64,000 nt of DNA from Panaeolus papilionaceus. Taxonomy: Eukaryota; Basidiomycota; Agaricomycetes; Agaricales. Of the stretch, positions 1 to 11,543 are shown one piece after another. A model generated the notes under the pieces. It searched no databases, had not been told where the DNA came from, and saw only the letters and a list, made by a program, of their open reading frames with translations. The number at the start of each line of letters is the position of its first letter. The first letter of the stretch is position 1. The stretch is taken from positions 310,001 to 374,000 of the forward strand of contig JADNRZ010000027.1 of the NCBI GenBank assembly GCA_015501605.1. Direction: 5' to 3'. A program made the position numbers and the translations under genes.

Positions 1-354
1 GGAGGGTTTTATAGATAATTTGGGTTGAAGCGTCATGGTCATCCAACGGTGGCTGACAGACTTACTTGCCTTGAATTAAACTGGGCTCTCTAGGTTGAAT
101 TAAGATGGCGAAATTAAAATATCTCCTCAACTGGTCGATCGTGCTGACAGAAATATCAACCGATCAAGTTTTCGACTCTGACAGTCGTCATTCGTATTTG
201 CCGCATCGTCAAATGGTGCAGAGAACAGCCAGTCAGCGGCAGGATCGCATCCATTCATGTTTTTTTACACGTCAATCAATATAACAAAAGAAACAGTATA
301 CCATAACACCGTAATGTGAGCGAGAATCGGCACACGGAGTCACGACAAAAAAAC

Positions 355-439
355 TGGACGCTGAGGGGTTTGAACCCTCGACCTCACGCAGATCATCTGA
401 AGATGCAAAGCGTGCGCCCTACCACTGTGCTAAGCGCCC
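355..439 (-). tRNA. tRNA-Ala(UGC) with a 13-nt intron
   Basis: Read on the minus strand, a full cloverleaf folds. The 7-bp acceptor stem has a G3:U70 pair (the alanine identity element) and discriminator A. The anticodon stem CACGC/GCGTG closes the loop TTTGCAT, giving anticodon TGC. The T arm is GAGGG-TTCAAAC-CCCTC. Thirteen extra bases lie just 3' of position 37, the canonical site of eukaryotic nuclear tRNA introns; without them the tRNA is 72 nt. The D stem has one mismatch. CCA is not encoded, as expected for a nuclear eukaryotic gene. Confidence 0.93.
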
Positions 440-1080
440 ATACTATGGCCGTTGCGTGTCAGGAGTAGAATCTGCAGGTCAACGAGTAGGGATAAAAAGA
501 GGAGGTACATTATTGCATTTCAAATAAGAGTTACGAGTGTGCTGCCAGAACCAGAGATAAACGCTCACAGGAGAGCTCGCTTCTCGTGAATGAAGATATC
601 AATATTACAGAGAGGAGAGGTTACTGACATCTTCGGTTTATGAATGTGTTAGGTTGCGGAGGCCTTGGCGGGTCACGACGAGAAACTCAAATCGAGAGAG
701 AGTCCCGTCACGACCGCCCGGGACGACTACCAAGAGGTATGTCGAATCGAGGATTCCCAGAAACCTGACAAGTGAAACTCACGCGAAAGAGACGCCAGAA
801 GGTCGAGGAAGAACCTCAGACCTCAGTGCGAAGGCGGGAACAACGCGCCAAAACCTGAACGCTGGGGGCAAATGTTGGACTGTTAGAACCAATCCAACGA
901 GCCAATGCCAACGCTAGAGAAGGGAGTAGGAGGGAGGGACGCGAAATGTGAACGAGCACGAGTAAGCTAACACCACTGCAGGATTATGGCAGTAGTAAAA
1001 GATGAAGAGAGAAAAAATCGCGAGCCCTTGATAAAGATGAAAGGCTCGACGCGAAAGGATATATTATCATCAAGCCAAAT
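440..1080. other. intergenic; possible LTR-retroelement 3' remnant
   Basis: No convincing gene. A short plus-strand ORF (654-917) is followed by a purine-rich stretch and then TGTTGGACTGTTAG at 873. That is the arrangement expected where the coding end, polypurine tract and 3' LTR start of a retrotransposon meet. No second LTR copy was found in the window, so this is only a possible relic. Confidence 0.25.
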
Positions 1081-1090
1081 ACAGGAGAGG

Positions 1091-1211
1091 TAGACTGGTG
1101 ACCATCCCTCGCGAGGCGCGAGGGCCTCGTAGAGGGACTGGCGAACCGGGGTTTCCCGGCCTGATGTTTTTCTTACGATCGAAAATGCCATCAATTTCCT
1201 TTTTCGTTTCG
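1091..1211 (+). repeat. left terminal inverted repeat of the MULE
   Basis: About 121 bp, beginning TAGACTGGTGACC. It matches the reverse complement of 2192-2324 with scattered mismatches and one gap of about 9 bp near the inner end. Confidence 0.8.
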
Positions 1212-1362
1212 TGCAAACATAGAGAGCGACGCATCGAAGTGCGCACGCGTGTGATTTGGTGAGCGCGGGCATTCACTGTGGGATCTAAAATGGATGCGCA
1301 GTGAGAATTGAGCCGCCCATATAAAGGGTAACGAGGAGTAAGGAAACCACTTGATACCCACC

Positions 1363-1644
1363 ATGTACAATCGCTACACGCTAGGACGTCCACAAGAGCC
1401 TGATCCGGACGAAAACACACCTCCAAACCCTGCAGCCACTCCACATGGACGAGATGTCTTCGCTTTGCAGACTGCTAGTGCAGCAGCAGCAGCGTCTACA
1501 TCTCGAAAGACTTCACGAGCTGCGCCAAGCGCTCCAGGAGTGCCTGTACAACGAATCATGAGTGGTATTCCGCAAGAGCAGCTCATGACTTTCAGCATTG
1601 AGCCATCCCCAACTTCATTGATTGCAACGGATTTTAACCCATAA
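1363..1644 (+). pseudogene. captured exon of an unidentified gene inside the MULE
   Basis: A TATA-like TATAAAG at 1320-1326 lies about 37 bp upstream of an ATG in good context (CACCATG, 1363). The frame reads MYNRYTLGRPQEPDP and continues with Pro/Ala/Ser-rich sequence to about 1610, where it runs into antisense helicase sequence and stops. I do not recognise the protein. It may be a captured 5' exon with its own promoter, or the element's own leader exon driving chimeric transcripts. Nearly all of it overlaps the helicase-containing ORF on the other strand, whose reading beyond 1614 is therefore probably just the antisense of this exon. Confidence 0.45.
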
Positions 1645-2051
1645 CGTGATTCAAAGTCACTCGCTTGGGTTGATTGTAATCGTTTTAATGGAGAAATGAC
1701 TAGGGTGATGTTGTTTTTTGTTGGATCTTGATAGAGCGCGCCAAGCGCAACAGGCAGGGTCTTTCCGCTACCAGTACCAGCGGATACAAGTACATCTTTC
1801 CCGTAGAAACACTCCGCTATCATTACCTTCAACTGCATTTCTCGAGGAACTTGGCTTTTAGATGACGCGATCCAATAGATCAGGCTGATACGCAGGCAGA
1901 AGATCTTCTCCGATAAGGGAAGGGTGTTGAGAAATTCGTGGAGAAGCCGTTCAGTTGGTAGGTTCTCCGTTGCTAGGCCTTGGATCTCAGAATCATAGGC
2001 ATTTCGGATGAATTCAAGCTGTTTCTGTACATCTGGTAGGAGGAGGGACAT
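1374..2051 (-). pseudogene. truncated RecQ/DEAD-type helicase fragment carried by the MULE
   Basis: The minus-strand ORF from the second Met (2051) shows the N-terminal part of an SF2 helicase. A leader is followed by a motif I/Walker A, SAGTGSGKT, and a motif Ia-like VISPLKRLQ. The pattern is that of the RecQ-like P-loop helicases that are abundant in agaricomycete genomes. Homology ends near 1614, just after the residues VAINE, and the reading frame then crosses into unrelated sequence. Motif II (DEAH) and everything downstream are missing, so no active enzyme can be made. It lies wholly between the MULE terminal repeats and is best read as a captured gene piece. Confidence 0.7.
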
Positions 2052-2191
2052 GATAGATTGTAATAAAGATAATTTTATTATGATTTTACTCTGTAGTGGC
2101 CTCAAATCTGTTCTACACTTACTCTGCGCGCGACCAGGCGCGTCCTAATTAACGCGTCATTCTAAAAATGACTGAAATCACTTCACAAAGT

Positions 2192-2324
2192 CGAAACCAA
2201 AAAGGAAATTGATGGCATCAGGGGTTCTTTTTCGATCCTAAGAATAACATCAGGCCGGAAAAACCCGCTTTCCAGGTCCCTCTACGAGGCCCTCGCGCCT
2301 CGCGAGGGAGCTGTCACAGGTCTA
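2192..2324 (-). repeat. right terminal inverted repeat of the MULE
   Basis: About 133 bp. Read on the minus strand it begins TAGACCTGTGACAG and follows the left arm through the palindromic GC-rich block, the stretch GGCCTGATGTT and the stretch TGCCATCAATTTCC. Confidence 0.8.
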
Positions 2325-2507
2325 CAGGAGAGGGGGAGTGGTTCCCTATGTGCCACCTCGTTTCTTATCGTCAGATGAGCGGACCTTACGGTCCGCCTCA
2401 TCGTCAATTTATATGTTCTTCCACACAAAAATACCAGATGCTGGTTTGGTTGTATATCACTATGTACCAAAATGTATTCCACTGAAACAAGGAAGAAGAA
2501 AAAAAAA

Positions 2508-2605
2508 TGGACGCTGAGGGGATTGAACCCTCGACCTCACGCAGAATATGTATTCGTCGTATAAGCGAATGCAAAGCGTGCGCCCTACCACTGTGCTAAG
2601 CGCCC
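2508..2605 (-). tRNA. tRNA-Ala(UGC) with a 26-nt intron
   Basis: The mature sequence matches the tRNA at 355-439 apart from one base in the T loop: same acceptor stem with G3:U70, anticodon TGC and T stem. The intron after position 37 is 26 nt instead of 13 and is A/T-rich. Both copies are on the minus strand and flank the Mutator-like element, so they probably arose by local duplication. CCA is not encoded. Confidence 0.93.
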
Positions 2606-2609
2606 ATAT

Positions 2610-5590
2610 GTGTTGAGTCACAGAGGAAAAATGCGTACTATATATGTATTAGCGAATGTGAGGAGGTTGCGTTAGTACACTGCGAAACCCGGTATTCTAA
2701 CTCGATGTACATATGGATCGACTTGGATCAGTCCGAGATCTAACTAGCATATAAAAAAAACAGAATCTGAAGCGAGCCAAGCAGCTCGAGATGGGTTTTT
2801 CGAATCGAAGGACTATCCAAGTGGATCAGTTCAAATTCAATAGCACTTGATTCGATTCAGCTTTCGCAGTTTTGAATCTCCCGACTCCATCTGTGACACC
2901 ACCCCAAGCCACGGTCGTCCGTGAATTTCGAAACACTCACCCGGCTACTAAACAATCAGTACTTTATGACTTCTCCCTTGCAACTCGATGACAGTCCACA
3001 ATCACGGTGTTGTTTCGTTCAAGTTGTATGCGCATACGTACGTATGTATTGCCACGATTTCACCGCATTCACTATCGTTATCCCTGCCTGATCCTACAAG
3101 GCTGTATACCTAAATAGCAGTATGATCACCCACCATGATCCGAAATTAAACGATACGATATGATATGAAGAGGACGCGTAGTGCTTATGCCAATGGGTGT
3201 GCTGAATTGGATTGCTGTGGTGGTTCCAGTTGATGCACATCGATACCGCAGCTCGTGATGGAGTCACATTATCGCGTGGAATCGTGATAGAGTCTCAATG
3301 GAAGCACAAAGCAGTCAAATCGATAAGAAGTGAGGAATGCAACCGGCAACGAGACGAATGGAATGATGCACAGAGTGTCAGGGACGACGCTGATGAGGAA
3401 AGGATGATCGCGTGTATCATGATCCACAGGGCTTTGAGGGCCTGATAACGCAACGCATAAAAATTTCAATCGCCTACTATACTCTTAGGAGTGTGTCAAA
3501 TAACCTCGAGTGGAGTGCCTAATCGCTTGATTTGATTGATCATTCGTTATATTTGAATAAAAGTTTCTCGTCGATTGAAATTGAGGGGGCAACGTTGGAA
3601 TTTAAAATGTGGGTCGGTGTACAACCTAATCGATGGGGACTCGGAGACGCGTGGGGGTACGTACGCACGTATGATAGTGCTGTTGTTGGCCTCGATGCTG
3701 GTGTGGGTGTGTAGGACGAGAGACTGTGGTGTTACATCGTACATATACGAGCCTCGCAGCAAACGGTGTGTAATCAACCACCTGACTGACTGCCAGTACT
3801 GACCCGTGCTGGGTGCGTGCATGGCATGCATGCCGCTCGACATGTTCTCCTAACCAATCAGCGTCAGCTGGAAACCACGCGATGAGCCTCGGGAAACACA
3901 CTCCGAAGACAATGAAGTGACTCCCGAGTCCAGTCTTCTTTATGGATTTCTAAAAGCCCTGTGCGCGGTATCATCACAAAGTTACATTATAATAGAACTT
4001 CGAGGTCGAAAGTGTGCTATAAATTAGCTGCGCCGGTACACCACTAACCGGTACTCATCTCGGGAGCTTCGCCGAATACACGCACTCGCAGCATTATCAG
4101 TATTGCTAGAAGGCATTTCTTTTTCGATTCTCCGAAGTGTGTGCATTAGTAGTGCATGGATGTAATTACGGCCATTGAATGGAAGTATTTGTCTCTAGAT
4201 CATGATCAATATTCAAGTTCAGGTTTCTTAAATCTGTTGTAAATCTTTGGCTTAATTCACTACCTGATTCGGAGGTGTGACACTCTCCACCGGTCGAGTC
4301 AACTTGAGTGTCGAACCCGACTCACGTTGGGAGACAGATTTAGATTTAAACCCTCGATTATGATCTTGATATTCACAGTCCATCTGATGACCACTGATCG
4401 CTGAGAATTAATCCATAAATCTCGGACTCTGAATCTATCACAGCATTCCTCCGGCAATGAACTGAGCTGAGGCACGATGTCTCAGTTCCGCAGAGAGACG
4501 CTATCGGAGAATTTCTGGCGTAAATGCCGAGTATAAGATACAGTCGGCGCGCATCTGACTTCAAAGCCCTAAACTTACACTTGATAAGAGAAAAGGTAAG
4601 TGTAAGTATTCAGTAGTCTATTTTTATTTTATATGTCTCTTTATGATAACCGCGGGTTTTAGTATTGTCTAGCACCCCTTTTGTTCAAACCTTTTCCGTG
4701 CCAGTTTATTTTATTGTCTTTTAACGCCTACCTTAGGGTCCACGTAGTATCATGGATACAGCATGCAAGAACTGATTCAAAGGAGTTCTTGTACTACCAT
4801 CTCTACGACACCCTAGCAGAGACGTCATGTTTTAACCCCCAAAGTTAACCTAACGTTCGATCTTGTTTATGTACGATATGATATCGACTCAATGCCGCGT
4901 CATGTTCGAAGCTTCAAACGTCTTCCGACAAGTTAGCCCGTAGAACTCCACCATTTTGTGTCGCAGCAGCGTCGCTGTAGACTCAGGTGTCATTTAGTTA
5001 GGTTCGTAGTGTTCAAGCACTATATATAGGACAGGATTGGGATACAAAACGAGACATGATACCAGCTACGCACCATTTTGTAACCATCGTTTGAGCTCCT
5101 GGGGATGTCCGGCCACACTTGTATTTACCTTTCGTCGCTTGACTTCAAGTAGCCCCTCATCCAATAAGCAGCAAACAACGCTTGTTGTAACAATTCACGC
5201 CCTCATACTATATTGATAACAGCGCAGTGGCCCGTTACTATCTTCCCACGGAGTTGCTGCTCGCTGTGGTTCTATTGTTCTCTTTGCTCAATAGGCGCTT
5301 GACGCTTGGAATGCCCATATCCGGCAGGTAGTAATGTGCCAATGGTCTATCGTCAATAGGTTGAATTTATTTTCGTCCTTCGCGTTATTAGCATCGTCCA
5401 TTGTTCCAATGACGCGTCTAACCATAGGCGCGCCTTGTCTGTTCGTATTACAGGGCAGAGTGTTTTTGACCCTGACTGTGCTGAATCCTATAAAACTGTA
5501 GTGCAAAGAGGTGTCCAAGTCCAAGTTAACCGCTGCCTCCTTCCTTTCAGAAACTCAGTCAACCAAACCTATTCAATCTTCACAGCACTA
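2610..5590. other. intergenic, no gene recognised
   Basis: Six-frame reading gives only short ORFs without domains, splice-linked partners or repeats. A 14-bp palindrome CATACGTACGTATG occurs near 3032, and a TATATATA stretch lies near 5020 with no ORF downstream. I see no RNA gene or transposon end. Confidence 0.5.
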
Positions 5591-5598
5591 TATAAAAA

Positions 5599-6848
5599 AT
5601 GCAAAATGACTTTTCAATCCAACCCCAATTCGTATTCGAGCGTGGGTGAGTTCATAACTCGGAGATGCATGGCCAATTGCTCACTGCGGCACCTGTTACC
5701 CTTCGCAGGTCGCAGCTTATCTCTGGGGCAGATGAAACAACAATTCCTCAGTATGGTCCCAGTAATTTGTGGATGCTGCCTTTCAAATACCAGCACAAGG
5801 AGGTCGATTCTGAGCATGCAAACCCCTTTCAGCAAACCCTGACTTATAATCCGCCTTTGAATCCTACGACCTGGACAATGCCACCAGAGTACAACGTTGA
5901 CTTCTAGAAAAGCAACTACACTTTCCACCACAAAGGCTCCAGTCAGCCTTGGGGCGACCTAGAACAAATTGCCGGTCTGAACTTCTCCAACGTCGGTGTT
6001 TGCGCACCTATCAGCCACGACAACAATACCGAAAACAAAATTCAAGACATGAACGCACAGCCTGTTAGTGAGCTTCACGAGATCCGCGGTTTTCTACAAT
6101 CTGTTCAGTCTCGGCTGCTGGCACCTGAGTCATCAACTCCTGGCGCACCAGTTATGCCCAATGCACTGGGGCTATACATGGAGAGTCCGACCTTCGATGG
6201 TGAAGGCGGCATGAAGTGGATCCCAATCCCCGCTTTCGTATCAGGCTCGAGTGTCAAATATGGATGTATTGACGATGGTTCAACGTCCTTCGATCTTGAC
6301 GTGACTATGGAATTTTGTCAGGACGTAGTAGTAGTGAGCCACCACCATGGTGGTCCCACCTGTAAGGTTTTCCTCCCCTTCATCGTCGACAACGTTGAAA
6401 AAGAAGACTGAGAATTCCAAGCGTCGTGATACCAAGAAGCCATACAGCCGCCGTAAATCCAGTCGAGCCAAGACCAGTGACTCAGACAGCACCAGCGGCT
6501 CTTCCTCTTCAACCTTCAGGCTTGCAACGAACCAAGTAGCGGCACCCAGATTCATGGGGTGAATGTCTGCTTCCTAACTGCACGGTGCACGTGGTGATGG
6601 GGAGTGAGCAGGGGGAAGTCATGGGCACAGCAGAGGGCTTCAGGGAGCATCTTCACAAGGTGCACGGGATTTCGAGATCGAAGAATGATAAATTTCGTAT
6701 CACTTGTGAATGGCCCGGATGCCAATCTGTTATGAACAATGGCTCGCTGGCGAGGCACATCACAAAGCAGCATGCACCAAAGCCATCACAACGAGCATAC
6801 AACCTTCTTCCCACTTATAATATCCATGCTTCATATTTCACCTCGTAG
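5599..6848 (+). pseudogene. decayed C2H2 zinc-finger gene
   Basis: One reading frame runs from ATG 5599 to 6411 with two in-frame stops (TGA 5647, TAG 5905). The sequence around them continues sensibly (QNDFSIQPQFVFERG, then KSNYTFHHKGSSQPW). A frameshift near 6345 leads into a Ser/Lys/Arg-rich segment, and another near 6558 into a C-terminal region with two C2H2-like fingers: CLLPNC followed by FREHLHKVH, then CEWPGC followed by GSLARHITKQH. The stops cannot be removed by introns of normal length. It was probably a DNA-binding protein of about 400 residues. I do not recognise the subfamily. Confidence 0.65.
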
Positions 6849-6928
6849 TTATAGTATCTAATTTATATTTTCTATTACTGAGTAGACAGTGCACAAAACG
6901 GCAGTAGAAAGAAAAATGGACGAGGACT

Positions 6929-8535
6929 TTAAATGCCATCAATGGCAACTCTTTCCGGCAAAAGCTCAACTTCATCGCTCTCTGAGCGACTAACATCAGT
7001 GACCTGCCACTCCACAATGTCCAAATTCCAGGGGACGCGTGCGCGGAGGTCTTCGCAATAGAAAGACTGGATTTTGGGCATAGCGTCTGCGATTTCTTTG
7101 AATTTCTGGAAGCGAGTCGGGTCTGATAGTGTCTTGTTGAGACGGAAACGGACATTTTTCAACGACCTGAACTCTCGAAGTACAGCGACCAGCTGTTCCT
7201 ATTGTACAGGAACGGAATGAGGAAATTTCAGTTAGGCTCTCATTATCGATTACAGGTTCAAACTCACCCCGTGTAGACCCGCGAAAACACCTTCATTCCA
7301 TGCCCAGTCTTCCAGCGAGGGAAAAATGCGTGCCATAATCTTCATTTGGCTGACGATGTACTTGGTATACCAGTTACGATGATGCTCTCCGACTTTGCGC
7401 AGGGGTACGTTGCAGGTAACCCGCTTCACATTTGGGAACCCGCCGTTCTCAAGTATCTTTACGAGACGGAATTCATCTGGTGGATCTGGTGATGCATAGT
7501 CCAGGATTTGGCGCTTAGTCCATCCTCCAGTTATCACCTCCTCAACCGTGAGCAATGACTGAACCTTGCTCAAAGCCATTGTTGATATAGTTTGAAGGTG
7601 AGCATTAATGACTTTGAGATTTGGAAGAAAGGTTTCTTCGATCAGCTCGGAGTCGAGGTCGCAATGGATGTTAGCGTGACAATACCTGCCGCAATGTAAA
7701 TGGAGAACCTGAATTGTTGGGTGTTTCGATAGGAATCGAGTGACCATCGACGCGGTATCGCGGTTCTGCAGCGCAAGTCCATAAATGTCCGGCGTGAGGC
7801 TCACACCACACTCGAAGTTAAGGAGGTGTGGAAATGTGAAACTTGAGTCAATGATGCTCCGAAGATCATGGGTGAAGTAATCTTGTATCATCATAGGTAG
7901 ACTAAGGTGGGTGATAGTGGACGCAGAGGTGTGTATGAACTTGGTCGCTCCCCGGTGGTCGAGGATATCTACACTCCAACAGTAAGCTCTTGTCATATGG
8001 AATTTTGAGTGGGGGAATACCGACATGGAGTACCCAGGTTTACATATGTTAGACCCTTCACCTCATCCCACCCCAAACCATCTACAAAGCTTAGACAAGA
8101 GGCGCGCGTACTATTCGTGTTATTTGAATAGGAAAATTTTCTCCAATTCCCCATGCGCATAAGATCAAGTAATTTCCTTTGACACCCTGCATTTTCACCG
8201 AAGGGCCATCCATAAAAAAGCAAGGATTGTGCATTCTTGAAACAACACAACCAATCTAACAACGCCATCCACTCTTTATGTCCAGCTGAGGGGAAGTCTT
8301 GTATGATCTTAATATGCAGCACACTGTGCACCAGGGACATGTCGCTTTTAAACCTCGCCAGTATCGGCTCACAACCCCTCACAGCTCTTTCTTTGACCAC
8401 CAAGGTGCGGAACAAGACTGGGCGTATGGCGTAGAGCGCGGTGGAGCTTGCCAAGGCGAAACGCTGTAGAACACGTGGCCTACAATATCGAGATATTTCT
8501 GTCCAAAGTTCGATAGGAAGCGTATCAAAGGACAT
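6929..8535 (-). CDS. F-box-like protein (three exons)
   Basis: The start at 8535 gives MSFDTLPIELWTEISRYC, a typical N-terminal F-box-like motif of agaricomycete proteins. Leucine-rich, alpha/beta-repeat-like sequence with no catalytic motif follows. Two introns restore one frame: 7969-8033 (65 nt, GTACTC...TGTAG) and 7199-7267 (69 nt, GTGAGT...AATAG). The product is 490 aa. F-box proteins are substrate adaptors of SCF ubiquitin ligases, and this subfamily is strongly expanded in mushrooms with mostly unknown substrates. No stops or frameshifts were seen, so it looks functional. The first intron donor was chosen because it keeps phase (NL|DILDH); a neighbouring GTAAAC donor would break the frame. 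Confidence 0.75.
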
Positions 8536-8599
8536 TGGAATTCGGGATGTGGTGTGTAGCAAGTCGCAAGCTGATGGTAGAAAAGCAAGTCTCAATCGA

Positions 8600-9830
8600 T
8601 GCCATCTGATAGGGAAATTTGTGACGTGTCATTTCGGGTTCATCCAGTATTGAATATTGATAGTGAATATTGAACATTGAATGTCGGCAACCAATCCGGA
8701 AGCCTTTCATCAACTTGGACCGAATGACGCAGCTTCAAGAGCCGCTTGGCTTAGTATTGTAAACAAGGCTTGTTTGATGGCAACTCCGAAGTAAAGAGGT
8801 GCTAGCTTCATGAGCGCGCTTGGGTTTCCAATTTGTATTAGCATTGGTACTTTTAGACCTACATCATCCTTCATCTTACTTACCCCGCTCTTCCACCCTT
8901 CTGGATTTTTCCTTAGTTTGTCTTATGACACATTTCACGTCCTTACCTGTATCCACATATTTCTTTTCTTTTCATTCGTTTTCCATAGCCTTAGAGATAT
9001 TATGTACGTATATTACAGGCAATAAGGACTTTTCCCATCTCACATCTTGTATTTTTTGTGTTCTTTTTTGTCCATCGTCGTCGTCCGGTTCCCGTGGGCA
9101 CCTTCGTTATTGCTTCTTTATCGTTGTTTTCGTCGTTCATTTCTGCCTCTGCTCACTCCACACTTACCTCCCCTTCTCTCTTCTTCATCCATCTCACATA
9201 ACAACCCCACGAACTCGTAACGCGCATTACCACCTTCCTTTCCATCCCGTCTTCTCGTCACCGTCGCCCTATCACACCACCCCCTATAGCTTTCATAAAA
9301 AATTTCCCCACGCGCATGTACACCAATTAAACGACTTTGGATAGGAGATAAATCATGAATCATATTAAAGAAATATCCAGAATGCACTCGAGAGAGAAGC
9401 AAAAACCAGGAAACTGAGCGCGCGCGACACGCTCTTGAACAACGGACTGACGCGAATCATTCCTTCAACCTTCCTCAAGAATAAAACAAATAAGCAAGTA
9501 AGAAAGTCAACAAACAAGGGAGTTGCGGATACAGGTAAAGCGCTAATTGTTAACGTTAATAGTGGCAAAGCGTCAACACCAACGCCGGCGCCCAACATCT
9601 GAAACATCAGCTTCGAAATTCGTAATCCTGTGGTCTCGTAGGAGCAGCTATAATTAGGGTTGTGTACTACGTGCTCCTTTAAGTGCTTGGTTTTGCTTAC
9701 TCACCTCACCCAAACACACGATTCCAGAATATTCATACAAATTGCATTTAAACGACCTAAAAACTGTTAATAATATCCGTACATACACCCCATCAGAAAG
9801 TACAAAAGCCTAATATCTACCCCCAGGTCT
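8600..9830. other. pyrimidine-rich intergenic region
   Basis: Long C/T tracts on the plus strand give an open but low-complexity frame (8820-9344) rich in F, S, L and H. I see no domain or splice structure. It could be promoter or UTR sequence, or a decayed repeat. Confidence 0.5.
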
Positions 9831-9833
9831 GCG

Positions 9834-11470
9834 TTAAATGTTAAAGTAGCCTCGATAGAGTCCTCTCAGCGCTGCGTCTCCCAGCGTCGCTCTCTCTCCA
9901 CGCCACTCCCCCTCCCCTCTTCCCTCCCTCAGGTTTCTAACCCATTCATCTCCCTCCCCCCGACCCCGCCTAAGGGGACGTATCGAACGAGGAAGACGAA
10001 GACCCCTCCTCAACAACCTCAAAAGCCCCCCTCACGGCCCGAGATCGAGGGGATTGTTCGAATTGGATGAAGTCGACTCAGGCACCTCTATTTAGAGCGT
10101 TTATACTAGAATCTCCTACAACGCTTACCCCATCCCAATACTCAGGAGTAGGTAGCGGTACATTACTAGCAGACTGAAGGGTATTCCTTCCCCCCCTCGC
10201 TGCCGTCCAGCATACCTCCCCTCTCTCGACCCCATTTCTATAGCGCCCGACTACGAGGATGCAGTGGGTCCAGGAGGAGGCGGGGGTTGAGATTGTCTAT
10301 GGGTTCTCGTCCTTTTCCTCCTCGCCTTTTTCTCGCTTCCAGTCCCACTCTGGTTTGTCTTTGGGGGTCAGGGAAGTGGCGGATGGACATGAGGGGTGAG
10401 GAGAGCAGGGTGAGAAAGTGTGAAGGGAAGGTGAAGAGAAGCTAGTGAGGAGGGATGTGTTGAGAAGGTGTAAAATGCGATCGAGAGCGGGGAAGAGCCT
10501 GGTTATCATCGTCATTTTAGTCAATCCTTTTCTCGTTATTCTCCAATATCAATCCAGAGTCAATTGGGATAAAAGGTTTTTTTCGATACACTCCAAGCTG
10601 GAGGCAGAATGCGAAGAAAGGAATGGAAGGAAAGATAACTCAAGTTAACGGAGTTGAAATGACTCGGAAATACATACATTCTATGAAGATAAAAAAACTT
10701 GAAGCTAAACCGACCCAGTCTCGTCGAAATAAACACATCATCTCCACCACACGTCCTCTCTCCCTTCGCGTGGAACTGGATATATGCGCACTTTGAAGGC
10801 GGACATTCGCGCAGCTGGGCATATTGCCAGGTGTGGATTTGGAGAGAGGTGGTGGGGAAGTGTTCTTTCTGTGGGATGAGTTAGATTAAATTAGATTTGG
10901 AATGGGTTTTGATTTAATTCGGTAGAGAAGAGGCGAGGGAGAGCAAAAGAAATAGGGGCGAACGGGAGACGGAAGGCAAGGAGACCTAAAAATAGCTACA
11001 TACGTCATCCAGTACTTCCCTCCTCCTCCTCCTCCTCCTCCTCCTCCTACTCCTTTTCCTGTCTCTCCTGCTTTTGCACACTCGCTCTCAACTAAAAACG
11101 CCGTCCTCGCCTGTCCAGATACACAAAGGCTGAGAGTGTCCATATGAGGGGGGTGTACGTGTTATATGAGACGGTGAAGGAAGGAGAAGAAAACATGGGG
11201 TGAGGAGGAAGGAGGTGAGGAGGGATGAGAGGGTGTATAGGAGACGCATTGGTGATTCGACTTGTGGGGGTGAGAAGTAGAGAGGTACCAGTGGGCGCTT
11301 ATGGAATGTGGAGAGGAGGAGCTCCATTGAGGGTTCACTATGTGGTACTGTATGTTTTGATAGGAAGAATTGTGGTACAGAAAGCGTTCTGAACACGCAT
11401 AGTGATGTCGATATACATGATCGGTACGTGAAGTAATGGTCTTGGATTGGACTACCTACACCGTACATTC
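9834..11470 (-). pseudogene. family X copy 1 (unidentified membrane-type gene), decayed
   Basis: Blocks shared with the other family X copies occur in order on the minus strand. They are a hydrophobic segment (YTLSSLLTSFLL, about 11250), FLVESECAK then MTYVAIFRSP (11100-10980), ILHLLNTSLL (about 10480), FEQSPRSR (about 10050) and the tail LRGLYRGYFN (about 9845). Stops and frameshifts separate them. A (CCT)n run at 11020-11048 interrupts the middle. Comparison of copies suggests a protein with an N-terminal hydrophobic segment, an extracellular part with conserved Cys/Asn-rich blocks and a cytoplasmic tail. I cannot name the family. Confidence 0.5.
11020..11048. repeat. (CCT)n microsatellite
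   Basis: Nine consecutive CCT-type triplets inside family X copy 1. On the minus strand they read as a glycine run. Confidence 0.85.
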
Positions 11471-11543
11471 AACTACGAGGTCCGTTGAATCGACGGGGTG
11501 GTGAATGAATTGAGGGTTTTCATCATTACTGCGCAAACCAATT

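Larger units (their letters stand above)
1091..2324. mobile_element. Mutator-like element carrying gene fragments (Pack-MULE-like)
   Basis: The element has long imperfect terminal inverted repeats: 1091-1211 and 2192-2324 align almost end to end once one is reverse-complemented. Both begin TAGAC and share a GC-rich internal palindrome (CCTCGCG/CGCGAGG). A 9-bp direct repeat CAGGAGAGG flanks it at 1082-1090 and 2325-2333 (10 bp if the adjoining A is counted). Long TIRs with 9-11 bp target duplications are typical of Mutator-like elements. The interior encodes no transposase. It carries a helicase fragment on the minus strand and an unrelated short exon on the plus strand, meeting near 1612. 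Superfamily assignment rests on TIR length and duplication size only. Confidence 0.75.

Noticed and set aside
3212..3445. 77-codon ORF in the 2.6-5.6 kb gap
   Set aside because: No domain, no conserved copy, and an overlapping ORF of similar length on the other strand.
8820..9344. 174-codon plus-strand ORF
   Set aside because: Arises from C/T-rich low-complexity DNA; no domain, no splice partner, no copy elsewhere.
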